Under the pieces are notes generated by a model. That model had not been told where the DNA came from and did not search any database. It saw only the letters and a program-made list of their open reading frames with translations. The position numbers and the translations under genes were made by a program. Source: Amoebidium appalachense (Eukaryota; Ichthyosporea). From it: 64,000 nucleotides of DNA. Each line of letters opens with the position of its first letter. Within the stretch, counting starts at the first letter, position 1. The DNA lies in NCBI GenBank assembly GCA_963693365.1, contig CAVNZM010000009.1, forward strand, positions 3,906,001 to 3,970,000. The letters are read 5' to 3'. Below are positions 21,780 through 42,957 of this stretch, piece after piece.

Positions 21780-23286
21780 CCCCCCTCCCCCCCCCTCCCC
21801 TCTCCCTCTGGGGGGCCCACAATCTTTCTATATCTGGCATAAGCACATAAGCACTGGGGCAAAAAGCAGGTGGGATACACACCTGACAGGTTTGGCCTAT
21901 CGACCACGGCCGAGTAGACCTGCAGGGACGCATATGCATCAAGGGCAGCGTAGGTGGCCTGCACCTCTGATAGCGGCTCGTGCCAGTTGGAGCATCGAAC
22001 AAGTGCCGGCTTGGGCAGCTTCTTGCCTATGACCTGGGCAGTGATGTCGGCCAAGCCCCGGGCCGCAGAGGTGATAGCTGCACGGGCATAGCAGAACCGG
22101 CCCAGCTCCAGATAGCTGGCCACAGGGGTGCCGTAGTCCTTGTTGAGGTGGGCCGAGTCCGTGCCGATCTGCTTGCCCACCTTGATGATGCTGGGGTCCC
22201 TAAGCAGCGCAATCAGCTCGTCCACCAGCCGCGCGGGCGGGCTGTGGTTGGGGCCCATGCGTGCCAAGTGGAAGATGTACACGGCCCGTGCGGTGGCAAT
22301 CTGCAGCGTGCAAACCTTGGACCGCGCCTGGCCCACCCGATAGACCCACTCGCAGTCCAGCCCCACCACGCGGTGCTGCTGCCCCTCCAGGTCGGCACGA
22401 ATGGCCGCTGTAGCCACCACCGCCCCCTGGCAGTCGGTGTACACCGGCTTAGGGTAGTTGGCCGGCAGCTCCAGCCCAGGCAGACCGTCCGTCACGCTTA
22501 CCAGCGCAGCCTCGTTCAGACGGACGGGGCATTTTGGCCGGGCTAGGGTTGGAAACATGCGCTCAACAAACGCCCGGTCTTGGCAGCACCGATCTGTGTA
22601 GAAGAAGGCCGGGCCCTTGCTGTTGAGCGCCGCCGTGGTGGCAGAGATGCGCTGGATCACGGGCTCAATCTCCTGGTGGCTGCAGTCCCGTGTAAATACC
22701 TGCGCCCGGATCTCTGGGGTGCCGCACTGTGTGAGAGGGCATCTCCGAGCGGCCATGCATGTTCTAGCTTCCCTTACCACATGGCCCTTCACGAGACTTC
22801 AGTGCCCACACAATCCTTTCCCCCCTCCCTCCCCCCAAACCCATGTGCCCACATACTTTCCCCTCCCTCTCCCCCAAAACCCTTCCCCCTCCTTCCCCCC
22901 AAACCCATGTGCCCACATACTTTCCCCAGGCCTCCCTTTCCCCCAAAATCTTCCCCCCCCCCCCTCCCCCCTAAACCCATGTACCTACAATCCTTCCCCC
23001 TTCCTCCCCCTAAACCCTTGTGATCACAATCCTTTCCCCCTCTCTGCCTTCCCCCCAAACCCATGTGCCCACGATCCTTCCCCACTCCCCCTCCCCCCAA
23101 ACCATGGGACAGCCCTCCATATGGCACCTACTGTCCCCCCCCCCCCCCCCCCCCCCCACCCCACCCCGGGCCTCTTGCCCTCTCTACCTTCAACCCCGAC
23201 GGTGGTGTCTCCCCCCCCCCCCCCCCCCCCCCCCCTGCATCCCTTGCAATCACTGGCCCCTACTCCCATTCTGCTTGGCAGAAGCT

Positions 23287-23363
<77 letters not shown>

Positions 23364-23594
23364 ATTCCCCGCCAAAAGAAAGCTCCACCCCAGCCCACCC
23401 CAATCTCTACCCAGCAAAAACACATACACACATATCTGGAGCTTCCTAGTTTTTGCTCGACAGGGCAAGAATTGTCCCCAAAACCCACATACTACAAACC
23501 TCTACTCACAGTGTGCCACCTCATTAAATGTGGAGCCTAAGAGATTTAAAGGCCCTAGAGGGGGGAGGGGGGGAGGGGGGGGAGGGGGGCGTGT

Positions 23595-23625
<31 letters not shown>

Positions 23626-24051
23626 GGGGTGGGGGGGGGGGGGAGGGGGGAAGGGGGCCTGGGGGAGAGTGGGGGGAGGGGGGAGAAGAGGAGGGACCAC
23701 ACACCGCCAAGCTCGTTTACACAAGTCCATAGGCCTCGGTACAGAGGCTCCCCATTGATGCCGGTGAGCTTCCCAATTTGGAAGGTGTGGTCGGCCTTGA
23801 GCACGTTGTTTACGGGCTTGAGCTGCGTGTCCAGGCTCTGGTACTTTGCCGTGCGGTCGCTGAACTCAGTATACACGGCACTCAGGTATTTGCCTGAACC
23901 CCAAGTACTGTTAGAACTCCACCACCCTCCCATCAGGACCATCCCCCCCATTCCCTCTAGTCCCTCGTGTTCATCTCACCTCTCTGTATTTTCGTAAGTC
24001 TGTATGGCTTTTCCCATCTCAAAAACGCTACACACCCATCTCCCGGCCGTT

Positions 24052-24103
<52 letters not shown>

Positions 24104-24283
24104 CCCCCCGCCCTCCCGGCGCGCGCAAACCCTCCAAGTCATTGCACCAACTTTCACCTTCTTTCCCCTTTGTGCCCCATCTGCAGTTTGTCCCCTGCAC
24201 GTCCGTTTGCCCTTCCCCCCACACCCTCCTGCCACTACTATAATAACCATTAAGTACCGCCACCAAGATCCAGTCTACCACCA

Positions 24284-24330
<47 letters not shown>

Positions 24331-24473
24331 CTCTCCACCTCCTTTCCCCCAACACACACAGACACACATGCGCACACCCACCATTCATTCTCAGGCATAA
24401 CAGTTCTCCACGATTTCCCAAGCACACTCACTGGTACATGGACCGTTATGCTTTCACCCCTCTGATGATCCCT

Positions 24474-24516
<43 letters not shown>

Positions 24517-24596
24517 ACCACCACCACCACCACCACCACCATGACTGATTGCCACCACCACCACCTAATCCATCACCATGTCCCCCCTCCCCCCCC

Positions 24597-24627
<31 letters not shown>

Positions 24628-26024
24628 ACACACGGACCCACAAGTACACGCACACTCACAGGCGCACATCCACCACCACACATCCACCACCACCATAATA
24701 GAAACTTATTGACCACACTTCCAAAACCCATTTCCAAGTCCCCCCCCCCCCCCAAAAAAAAAAATAAAAAATAATAAAACAAAACCCTACCAAGCCAACC
24801 CAAAAAATGCCCAAGCACGTGCATACAAAACAATGGGGACCATTTACACACCCAAAATGCAGTGCACACTTGCCTGAAGGCACATGTCCAGCGTAACCAT
24901 TTTTGTCACCAAACGCCGAGAACTTAGCCGCCTGCTCCTCTGGGGGAAGTTCTGTCAGGCGCTGGTCGTGGGGGCGGAAATCGTTACGCTTTTTGAGTTC
25001 ATACTTGGTCCAATGCAGCGCCCTCGAGTAATACAGGAGCCGCTGCTCGTCGTATCGCTGCTTGTGGAGCTCCGAGAGGAGGGTGGCAAAGGCGTTTGGG
25101 CCCACACCTTTGTCTGCCAGTGCACGCAACAATGTTACCACCTTTAGGTCGAGCCCACTGCGGTGGCTAAGGTAGGCCGGAAACTGATCACGCATGAAGA
25201 GTGGAAGGCGTTTAATTGTCTGGGGGTTTGTGCCGGCAAAGTTTTTTTTGCATGTGTCACAAAAGTACCGGGCCGTGATAATGTAGTAGCAGCTGTCAAA
25301 GTCGATAACACGCCGTCCTACGGGGTTGCTCATGAACCCATTGCGAGAAGTACGGTGTGGGTTGGGGTGGTTGTGGGGGTCCACGTAGTGATCATCGAAG
25401 GGGCACGGCACCATGAAACCGGGAGACAACCTTTCCGGAAGCCAGGCAAAACATCTGGGTTTGTAGAAAGGCGCTGGATCGCCCCCAAAATTAAAGCCTA
25501 TAATGGGAGGTGGAAGATGCCACCCCACAGGCGTCTTCTCATCTTTGAGACTCTCTTTCACTGTGTGCAGGTGCGACTTGATTGTTTCGCCCGCCGCGTC
25601 AGAAAACTCCTCTCCACCGTCATCCCCGTCCGTATTATCTTCTCCCTCTTCCTCCCCTTCATCCTCGTCTACCCGGTACGCATCTGCTGCTGCATTTAGC
25701 AAAGGTTCCTCGTCGGGTTGCACCTGTATGTCTGGTGGGTGTGGAGCAGGGGCCCGATCCATTTCTCTTGGTAACGAATGGACGCTACCTGCCTCAACTA
25801 CACGGGCCCTTATGTCGGCGGCCTTAGATAGAGGGGGCTGTTCGGGTTGTACGTTTACGTTTAGTTCCTGCAAAACAGCTTTGTTTGCCGTCCCAAAACC
25901 TGCAAAGTTCGCTAAAGGCTGAACAAATGCAGCATCTTTTTTTTTTGCGCCCAGCTCCCTCCCTAGCTCCGCCTGTTTTATGCCCAGGGCGCTGTGTTGT
26001 GCCCTTAGGGCAGCCTGGCTTCAT
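18098..26024 (-). CDS. DUF6729 / DEDDy 3'-5' exonuclease protein, 6 exons, one frameshift
   Basis: Exons: 26024-24874, 23893-23703, 22726-21883, 21401-20761, 20303-20097, 19696-18098. Phases agree throughout, giving about 1,543 residues. The N-terminus has a GHKTGGAREGAGRKKK AT-hook-like motif. A DUF6729-type region (about 175-450) follows, with FYTDRCC at about 490. The DEDDy exonuclease of WRN/RNase D type has LDCEW (Asp571, Glu573), Asp637 and YAALD (Tyr706, Asp710), so all catalytic acids are present. A conserved family segment (GCLSDPPGLPLYY, CIRGTNEVEG) and a CKTCGRQGKGC cysteine cluster near 1390 complete it. The A10 run at about 25936-25945 breaks the frame; A9 would keep it open. Introns 1 and 5 appear to use GC donors. 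Such genes are multi-copy in fungi and often lie near transposons. I infer a selfish or transposon-associated nuclease; its substrate is unknown. Whether the frameshift is real decides gene or pseudogene. Confidence 0.85.
19881..19965. repeat. (TC)n, (GT)n and poly-G in exonuclease intron 5
   Basis: (TC)n at 19881-19930, then TTTG(TG)n and poly-G to 19975. Another G-rich patch at 19780-19805 precedes it. On the sense strand this is (GA)n with C tracts. Confidence 0.93.
23288..23362. repeat. 75-nt poly-C
   Basis: One of the longest homopolymers in the window, in intron 2 of the exonuclease gene, with neighbouring C tracts at 23132-23157 and 23210-23235. Upstream (22800-23100) is a tandem family of about 60-75 bp built on AAACCCATGTGCCCACA. 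Confidence 0.95.
24054..24630. repeat. Poly-C tracts with (CCA)n and (CA)n
   Basis: Poly-C at 24054-24100, 24289-24329 and 24477-24516 (followed by (CCA)n to 24542) and 24593-24613 (followed by (CA)n). All lie in intron 1 of the exonuclease gene. Confidence 0.94.
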
Positions 26025-27269
26025 TTTAAACACTTGGGGCCTGGCCCCCTGCCCCCCTAGTGCGACTACGTTACCGCAAACATTCCCGTATTCCAGTGTG
26101 CTCGGCAATGCTGCTCATGGCCTTCCCGGACTGGTTGTGACCAGTAAAGAGCGCGCCAATTCCTGACCGCCGCCTACAGCAGTGTATGATCTGTTATCCA
26201 TATTCGGCAAAAGGGGTCTTGCCCAACCAATGGCTTGAATCCTTGTAACTTTGCTTTATCCATATAAGGTTAGCTGAACACCCCCCCTCCAATCATACCC
26301 CCCCCTTCTCTCTAGTAGTAGCTCCTGGCATGCCGCACCCCCCTTGCTAAATATGATTCTCCCGAAGTCCCCTGGCTGACTCAGCCCTGCCTCCCGTGAT
26401 AGCTTCCCGAGACTCATGGCCCTTCTGTTTGTCTGAATCTCAAGCACTTTCTTCCTTCGAAAGTTTTTTGGAGTTTCCTTGCAAGCGCTATTTCCTACGA
26501 CCCTGCCACCACAAAAACAACCACAGCTTCCCTGTATTGCACGTCCTGAGAATTTATTAGCCGTTATTCATGAACCCAGATCCAAACGTATACATGGAAG
26601 CTAATGCATCACACCTCTAGCCTGCTAGCCTCCACGTATTACTTTGCTTGACCGTCCATGTCTCATTTCGAAAAGCTCTCAAAACACACTATATTAGGAG
26701 CCTAAAGGCTTTATACGCCTGCCCCTATAGATTCAAATCGTTCAACTGGAGCGTTGCATCGCGGGCACCCCCTGAACTGTGGTTGCGGGCACCCCCTGAA
26801 CTGTGGTTGATTAATGCTTCACCACCACCTGGCTAAGTGATGAAGTCGGTCTACAAAGTGATACTATAGCTCTTGGTCGAAGACGTTTGTATAGCACAAG
26901 CCACTGCAGGCTCCTGCCTTCCATGAGTGAGGAGGTTTAGGTGTACGCGCACACAGACACACACACACACGCGCGCGCGCGCACACACACACACACACAT
27001 ACATAGACGTGCACGCGCACACAAACGCACACACACACACACACACACACACCTCTCTCTCTCTCTCTCCCCACTTCCCCCCTCCTCATTCTCTCGCTGT
27101 CTTTTTCGTCCCCTCATTTACCCTCCCCCCCCCCCCTCCCCCTCACAGGGCCTTCCTTTCTCGTCTCTTTCTCTTCAACCCCCTCCACCCTTCCTTGCCC
27201 ACCACCACCACCACCACACCACCACCACCAGCACCACCACCGACCCAGCAACACCTCTTCTAAGGTACA
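26025..27269. other. Intergenic between two divergent genes; 2 x 24-bp tandem repeat
   Basis: This 1.2 kb separates the exonuclease start (-) from the start of the unknown gene (+) and may act as a shared promoter region. It holds an exact tandem duplication, GCGGGCACCCCCTGAACTG plus GTGTT-like end, at 26761-26784 and 26785-26808. It also has (CA)n/(CG)n at 26958-27050, a short CT tract, and (ACC)n at 27200-27240 directly before the start codon. Confidence 0.6.
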
Positions 27270-35424
<8,155 letters not shown>

Positions 35425-35671
35425 CCGATGCTGCAGTGTAGTTGTTCACCCATCTATGTCCCTGGCATTCTCTCTCTGGGGGACACCCCTCAGGGATGGT
35501 GTTAAAGTCCATTAGAGCATCTTGGTCTGATACCACATACCCGTCGAACCGGAAACGGTCTCTGAGTATTTCTTTAAGAAGCAGCTTGCTTGCGCATGCT
35601 GGGATTCCGTTAACGCGGTTGTAACTGCACATGATGGTTTGTACCCCTGCATCTACGCACGCCTGTAGATG

Positions 35672-35736
<65 letters not shown>

Positions 35737-35757
35737 TGTGTGTGTGAGGGGTGGTGT

Positions 35758-35850
<93 letters not shown>

Positions 35851-36006
35851 GGTGGGTGGGTGCGACACATTTTTTTGTTGGGGGGGGGGGGGGGGGGGGG
35901 GGAGGAAGGTTAGTTTAAAACCGCCTGCAAAGGAGGGAGCATTCAGCTAAGAAGACAAAACAGACGGGGGGGGTTATGAAATCTTCTATCTGCCAAGCTT
36001 AGCCCC

Positions 36007-36040
<34 letters not shown>

Positions 36041-36521
36041 GGCCATAAGATGGTGTCGCATATCGTTTGTCCTTTGTTGCCTTCTTCTGTCACTTGCGCT
36101 CACTGTCTACCTGGATTTCTCGCTTCAAACCCCTCCCCCCCCCCCCCCCCCCCCCCCTTCCACCCCGACCATCCCCCCCCCCCCCCCCCCCCCCCCCCCT
36201 CTCCCCCCCCCCTCCCCCCCTGATCACCACCACCACTCAACCCCCTCTCCCTCCCCCCTCCCCAATGAAATACAGCGTGAGGAGGTAAGTAGAGTGGGGG
36301 GAGGGGGGGGGGGGAGGGGGGGGGGAGGGGGGTAATCTTGCAAACATGCACCTTGAAAGCAGGCAGGAAGGTGACGTGCAGATCCGTCATCGACACTTTT
36401 GCATCGAACTTGTGTCTTGACGTGGGGTAGGTGTCTGGGCCTGCATGCACGGCATAGTGCTTGCACCCTGCTATGGCACGCTTGTAGCGGGGATGGGGGC
36501 CCTGCGTACGAGTACGTACGT

Positions 36522-36600
<79 letters not shown>

Positions 36601-37022
36601 CGTGTGTGTGTGTGTGGATGTGGGGATGTAGATCATCGTGTCTGTTTTTGGATTTAGTGTGAAAAAGTGGGTTAGTGAGAGCTCTGGCGGTTATGGAGAA
36701 AACTTATTTGCAGGTGACGAGCAGATTGGAATGGTGGTAGGGAACTGGAAGGGACGGAAGGAGGGAGAAGAACACATATGGGCACTCACATGTGTACGAG
36801 GTTGTAAGCAAGTGATGATGTGTGTTCATGTTACTAAAGAGTGTTCCGTCTTGAACACTGTTCACGGGCATGCTACCAAATCCGTATGATATGTATCAAT
36901 GATGAACAGCAACCCATGGCTCTGAAAGTATTTCTACAACATTTGTAAACGCCCGTGATGAGCTTTTTTTTTATCTTTTTCTCCTTTCTCCTTTCTTCTT
37001 TTTTTCCTTTTTTCCTTTTCTA

Positions 37023-37066
<44 letters not shown>

Positions 37067-37321
37067 CTCTCCTGTCCCTTCCCCTCCCGCAACCCCTTCC
37101 TCCTTTTTTCTCTTTTTTTCCCCTTTGCTTTCATTTCTTTTCTTACTTTTTTTCATTCATTTTTTTTCCCCCCTTTTTTTCTTTCTTTTGGGGGGGGGGG
37201 GGGGGGGTATTCCACCTGCAGGCCTGTGACGTAAGCATGAGCCATGGATGCCGTGAGGTAGGGATCCTCCCCGTAGGTCTCCTGCCCACGGCCCCACCGT
37301 CCATCACGGAATATGTTCACC

Positions 37322-37417
<96 letters not shown>

Positions 37418-37423
37418 GTCTGT

Positions 37424-37514
<91 letters not shown>

Positions 37515-38062
37515 GCACGGGTGCGCTTGTGTCCATACATTACGTATATATCCTAAATCGAGCAAACGTGCATGTGCCAGGTGTGAAAGAAGAATAATAA
37601 ACACTTCAAGGCACGAGGAAGGAGGGAAGGAATGGAGGAGGGTCGGAAGGAGCAGGGTAAAAGGGAACAGAAGGAGGGATGTCGGGGGAGGAAGGGGGGG
37701 GGGGGGGGGGGGGGGAGTGGATTTTGCACAAGTACATACAAATCGTGTGAGCAAGTTGAAAAAAACAGCCTATGCATGGAGGCTCAAACGGCAGCTGATT
37801 TCATGACTCTTACTTTTTCCGCTTCCCGCCGATACTTCTAGCCGATTGCCTTTCTTGTCTTTCCCCCCCCCCCCCCCCCCCCCCCTTCCCCCCTAAAACA
37901 CTTCCTTATCCCCCCCCCTCCCCACCACCACCAACACCACCACCACCCACCCACCCACCCACCCACCATTCCTGCCTAGATCCCGTTTCCCCCCTCCCCC
38001 TTACCATTCCCCTCTAAACTCACCATCATTGATTGCACCAAAAGCATTCAGCAATTACAATA

Positions 38063-38115
<53 letters not shown>

Positions 38116-38259
38116 GCGCACACACACACCAAAAAATGTTTTTAAAAAACGTTCCAGCACAGCCGCCACAATCACATATACACTTACACATAGGCAAATA
38201 AAACGAGAAAGGAAAAGAAAGCAAAGAAGAAAAGATGAACATGACGAACAAAACAGAGG

Positions 38260-38302
<43 letters not shown>

Positions 38303-39116
38303 AACATAATCCCACCTGGGCTCCAGCACGACAACCCCGTATGGAACATAAACTGTCCCCTCGAGCTGTAGTCGTTGTTCTTAGCCCTGACCTCGGTGCC
38401 TATTGCAGTTGCTACCTCTTGCATGAGCTTAACATTCCATGTCGACGCTATGCCCATCGCCTGCGTGAACCCTGTTGTCGGGCCCGTGGGGGCGTAGATG
38501 TCCCCTGAGATGCACTCTGTCCCCCACTGAATGCATGGTTAAATTTTTAATGAGTTGGGGTGATTGGGTAATTAAATGTAATGTTGGTCAAAGTGGGTTG
38601 GTTAGTTGTGAGGTTGGGATTTAGGGTAGCCCATTGCAACACGTTGTGAACTTAGCTTGTTGGGTTGATTGGTTCATAAGTGGGTTGGTCGGTTATAGGG
38701 GGTTATTTTTAGATATCCGGGTCGGGTCAGACCCGAAAGCAGTTTATTTCCTTTTGGTCATACGCCAAATGCGCACCAAACAGCATTTTGGCCTGACCCG
38801 AAAGGGCCTATAGATCATCCTAAATAAACGAACCCTCTTCAAAGTGGGTTAATTCGGTTAATAATAGGTAATCTTGAGTGTGTAGGACTTGGTGTGTGGT
38901 TTTGAACGTAGCCGTTGAAAAGCCCTACAAAAATAGCCGACAGCTGGTTGTTACCACTCTAAGTGTTATGACTCCACACGACCTGATGTTTGTTCCAGTA
39001 TCAGGGTTACAACATGCGTGGAAAACATGCAAAAAAAAAAAAAAAAAAAAAAAAAAAAGGAGAGAGAGAGAGATCATCGAGAATGGGGGAAGGAGGGGTG
39101 AGGGGGAGGGTTGAAT

Positions 39117-39158
<42 letters not shown>

Positions 39159-39265
39159 GGATGCATGGTTGATACATAATCTACTCCAAAAGAATGCCAT
39201 GTAAATAAATGCAGTGTACATGATGAATGTAAGCCTATTGAGCCTGCATCAAAACACAGCAAAAT

Positions 39266-39299
<34 letters not shown>

Positions 39300-39599
39300 G
39301 ACCCACCCCACCCTACACCCACCCACACCTACATCTACACTCATCCACATAACCACAACCACCATCACCACCCACCCGTCCCTCGGTGGATTCTCCCATG
39401 CTCATTCACAAGAGCTATTCCTGCCATTTTCGTGACAGCACGTAAAATGAAGCAGGACACATGAAGCTGATGCATCCCCCCCTTCTTCCCCCCCCCCCCC
39501 CCCCCCCCCCCACCCCCACCACCACCACCACCCCCCTCCCCGGGCTCCTCCTCTCCCCAAACCCAACCACCACCACCATCACCACCACCTCGACCCCCT

Positions 39600-39641
<42 letters not shown>

Positions 39642-39663
39642 AATAGGAAAAAGGAAAAAGGAA

Positions 39664-39699
<36 letters not shown>

Positions 39700-40694
39700 T
39701 GAAGAAAAAAAGAGATACAGAAGGAAAGATAATGAAAAAGAAAAGGAAAATAAGAGAACGAGAAAGAGAAAGAAAGAATTTAAATAAAATGTGAAGGATC
39801 ATAGTGGGTTATAAAAAAAGCTGCCTGGAGGCGAGTAGGGGGAGAAAAACAAGGAAATCAGGTCAAGCAAACAAACAGACAAAAAACAAACAAAAAATTA
39901 ATTAAAAAATACCTTGAAAATAGCAACAACAACAAATTTTAGAATTGACAAAAAACCTTCCCTGGTAGGGCCGTATGCCGAGACGTTCAATTGCAGGGGC
40001 AGGGCCATTGTGTTCGGCACCTAAAAGGAGAAAGGAAAAAGTGAGAGGACAGGTGTGTGTATGTTGGGGCAGGGGTGAAGGGGGGGGGGGGGGGGGGGGA
40101 GAGAGGAGGATGCGCGGGAGGGGAGGGATGGAGAGGTGGTTGTGGTGTTGTGTGCGTGCGTGTGTGTGTGTGTGTGTGGGAAGGGAGGGGGGGGGGGGGG
40201 GGGGAGAGGTCAGCTTTAGCACTGAGATCTGTATATGTTAGATAAGGAGATACGTTCTAAACGATTGCCCTTGCTTTCTCTCTCCCTATCTCTTCCCCCC
40301 CCCCCCCCCCCCCCCCACCCCACCGCACCCTCCCCACCCCCTGCGCCCTCCCTACTCCCTCTTTCATATCTCTGCCTCACCCATACTCCCGGCCCCTCCC
40401 TTCATTCCCCTCCCCCCCATCCCCCCAACACTATCTTCTCGCCCCCCCCCCCCCCCCCCCCCTTCTGCGTAACATGAGGCTCCCCCCTGTCCTCTTACAC
40501 CGCATGCCGATATCCATGAGAAGGCAGAAAAAATACTCCACCTTCCACCTTCCTGTCGCTATTACTCATACTTACAAAAAAAAGAAAACACCAGTCTACC
40601 GACTTCCTTCTTTCAGAGCATGTAATTAGAGCAGCCATCAATGGTACTTACAAGCAGGAACGAACAAGCTCCCAGACCTGCACATGCCTGCTGC

Positions 40695-40730
<36 letters not shown>

Positions 40731-41594
40731 CCCCCCGACGTCGCATATGGAGGGCACATGCTCAGCAAACAGATACGAGCGCATAGCTTTCGGCTTAGTG
40801 TTCACTTTCCTCAACAAATAGGTTCCTCACATACTATCCTCACATCACGCCTCTGCCATCCGGAACACCCAGTAACCCATTCTCCACAATATGCGATCTG
40901 ACAAATAAGATTCATTAATAAATGCACACAGAAAGTAACGTAGCACATGCATGCCACTATGTGCGAGCGGATTATATAAAATTTACACGTTCCTGTTGTT
41001 TGCATGCAAGACAAGGCATTCTAGGTGCCACGAGCTTTGAAAACCCATGTGTCCTCACTATACTCAGGCTCATCCCCACGCATTGTCTTTCCTCTCCACT
41101 TCTATGCTCTTCTTACAACTTCATCTTTCAGCCGGAGGAAAGAGGGATAAAGGCGGAGGGGGGGGGGGGGAGGGAGGGGGTGGGGGGAGGGGGGCTGCTC
41201 CCCCGGCCCACACTGCTTCGCACATCATAAGGCAACTACGTCGCGAGGGGGGAGCGGGAGGGGGGAGGAGTGGCGGATGAGGGAGGGTGAGATGGGGAGA
41301 GGTTGGGGGGCGGGAGGATGTAGCATGGCGAGGGGAAGGGGGAGGAGGAAGAGGGATGGGGGGGGAAGGGGGGGGGGGGGGGGGGGGGGGGAGAGTGTTA
41401 CCCCCATGGGACACCTGAGCCACCTTCTCATCGAGTGTCAGTCTGGACACGATGTCTTTAGCCCTTTCCTCAAGCGAAAGTTTTATGTCTCGAAAGGGAT
41501 AACCCTCGTTAGTCACGGTGCTTTCGAGTTTCTGGGAGGCAGATGTGAAGGATGCTGCCCAGAGCAAAACGACGAAACTTACATGTCTCGCCAT
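35425..41594 (-). CDS. GH3 beta-glucosidase/xylosidase-like secreted enzyme, N-terminal half only
   Basis: Hydrolyses beta-linked glycosides of wall polysaccharides. Exons: 41594-41402, 40020-39962, 38526-38316, 37322-37216, 36501-36352, 35662-35425, together about 319 residues. A signal peptide covers residues 1-19 ([20 protein letters not shown]). Family marks in order: [90 protein letters not shown] and VVSDQDAL, whose Asp286 is the expected nucleophile. The protein most resembles plant/fungal BXL-type enzymes of about 750 residues. Two oddities: the donor after 39962 reads CAG/GGAAGG with no GT in the needed phase, and no exon for the C-terminal half (including the usual acid/base region) was found before the neighbouring gene. 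It may be a truncated gene or a pseudogene. The remaining junctions are canonical and in phase. Confidence 0.8.
35674..35840. repeat. (GT)n, two long blocks
   Basis: (GT)n at 35674-35747 and 35758-35840, followed by GGGT units. On the GH3 sense strand this is (CA)n ending about 10 nt before the acceptor of exon 6. Confidence 0.97.
36528..36616. repeat. (GT)n with central (CG)n
   Basis: (GT)n at 36528-36591, a short CGCGCGCG, then more GT. On the sense strand it lies about 20 nt upstream of the GH3 exon 5 acceptor. Confidence 0.95.
37322..37513. repeat. (GT)n, ~190 nt
   Basis: An almost uninterrupted GT repeat broken once near 37415 (GTTTTGTCTGTGTGTCTG). Read on the GH3 sense strand it is (CA)n whose final CACAG is itself the acceptor of exon 4. 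Confidence 0.97.
38064..38297. repeat. Poly-C (~50 nt) and poly-A (~36 nt)
   Basis: Poly-C at 38064-38113 and poly-A at 38262-38297, in GH3 intron 3. On the sense strand a T tract begins about 18 nt after the exon 3 donor. Confidence 0.95.
38713..38800 (-). repeat. Dispersed repeat, copy 2
   Basis: Inverted, diverged partner of 6962-7045: on the minus strand it reads GGTCAGGCCAAAATGCTGTTTGG ... GCTTTCGGGTCTGACCCG (broken here by a spacer). The two copies are 32 kb apart, in introns of unrelated genes. Confidence 0.65.
39121..39700. repeat. Poly-G, poly-C, (ACC)n and poly-A tracts
   Basis: Poly-G at 39117-39157, poly-C at 39267-39297, 39490-39510 and 39601-39631 with (ACC)n between, and poly-G at 39668-39698. 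They lie in GH3 intron 2. Confidence 0.93.
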
Positions 41595-42098
41595 GGTTGG
41601 GGATGACAACCGTGTGGTGTTCTAAAAGAATATTGAATTTGTAGATGCAACGATGCCTTGCTTTTTTGTCTATCCCTCTACCTACATGTGTATTACCAGC
41701 CGCGCTGGTGCCACCGGAGAGCTCAACTTGAAGCGCCCGTCCACCTTCACAGCCAAAGTGTCCAACTTGAAGCCCGCGTTTTTGTTTTTGTTCGTCCGTT
41801 TTGTTCTCGCAAAGTTTGTTTTTCTTTCCTGTTTTGGCAATGGTTACATTGGTTAGCACACACTGATTGGTTAGTATTTGAAATGGTGACGTCACAGGGG
41901 CTCACGGCCCAGCACAGCCTATCCTTGGCCTGGCAGCGCTCATTTTCTTTTCAAATGCTTTTTCTAAAGTTTCTTAGTCCCCCCTTAGGCCTTGACTTCT
42001 CGAATAACAGAGCTATATTTCTGGGTTGTGATCAGGCGTTGTAATCGTTGTGACCTCGTGGATCACAGGGTTTCAAGTTCCCCTCCACACCATCCAAC

Positions 42099-42168
42099 AT
42101 GGGGCAAAGCGGGGAAAGCATCAGCAACGGCGGTGCCTTGGTTCCGGCCCCTCACACCAGCACCCAAG
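42099..42168 (+). CDS. Possible first coding exon, unknown protein
   Basis: ATG followed by 23 codons (MGQSGESISNGGALVPAPHT...) ending at a good donor, CAAG/GTGTGT. The MG-x-S start resembles an N-myristoylation site, but the usual Ser/Thr position holds Glu. It lies 505 bp from the GH3 start on the opposite strand, as in a divergent gene pair. No second exon could be identified, so this is a weak call. Confidence 0.22.
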
Positions 42169-42502
42169 GTGTGTATTACATAGGGCTTGAAGTGGCAGTG
42201 CATTTGCTTTATTCAGGCAGTGGAAGGGACAGGGCTGATGAGAATGGTGGCTTTACTAAGCATTCATGCATTATTGCCGTTATGCGTAAGTTGTGTTGCT
42301 CATTATTGCTGTGGCTTTGGGATCCTGGCTTTCTTCGCCGCAGTAGCGTTTGCATCTGTGCTTTCGTTTGTTCTTTGTTCGCCAATCAGACGTTCTTTTA
42401 CGGCTGTGTCTCCCCCCCCCCCCCCCCCCCACCCCACCCCCAATATACATCCCCCTCTCGCTCGTCTCTCTCTCCCTCTCTCTCTCCCTCCCTCCCCCCC
42501 CC

Positions 42503-42572
<70 letters not shown>

Positions 42573-42810
42573 AATCAAAAACTATGGTTGTTGTGTAGTA
42601 TGAATAACATATTATGTAATTCTAGATGATTAGTTTATAAGAAGGGGTTTTAACGAGAAAATTAACGCATTGCTCCAAGTTTTTCAACCATTGATGTACA
42701 TCACAATTCTTCGAATGTAAAACAACGTCCCATATCACACTTTTCTTTTTTGCCATGAAATTGGCCTCCTCTTCAGCTCACAGTTCGGAATGCCAACATT
42801 CTCTGCATCC

Positions 42811-42845
<35 letters not shown>

Positions 42846-42957
42846 CGGCGCCCGTGGCCCTCTTCCCCTCACTCCCTTCACTCTTCCCCCTCCCCGAGCA
42901 CGGATGTAACATAACGGTGTACATGTGTGGACGCTTGCAAGCGCAAGTGTGCGGTGT

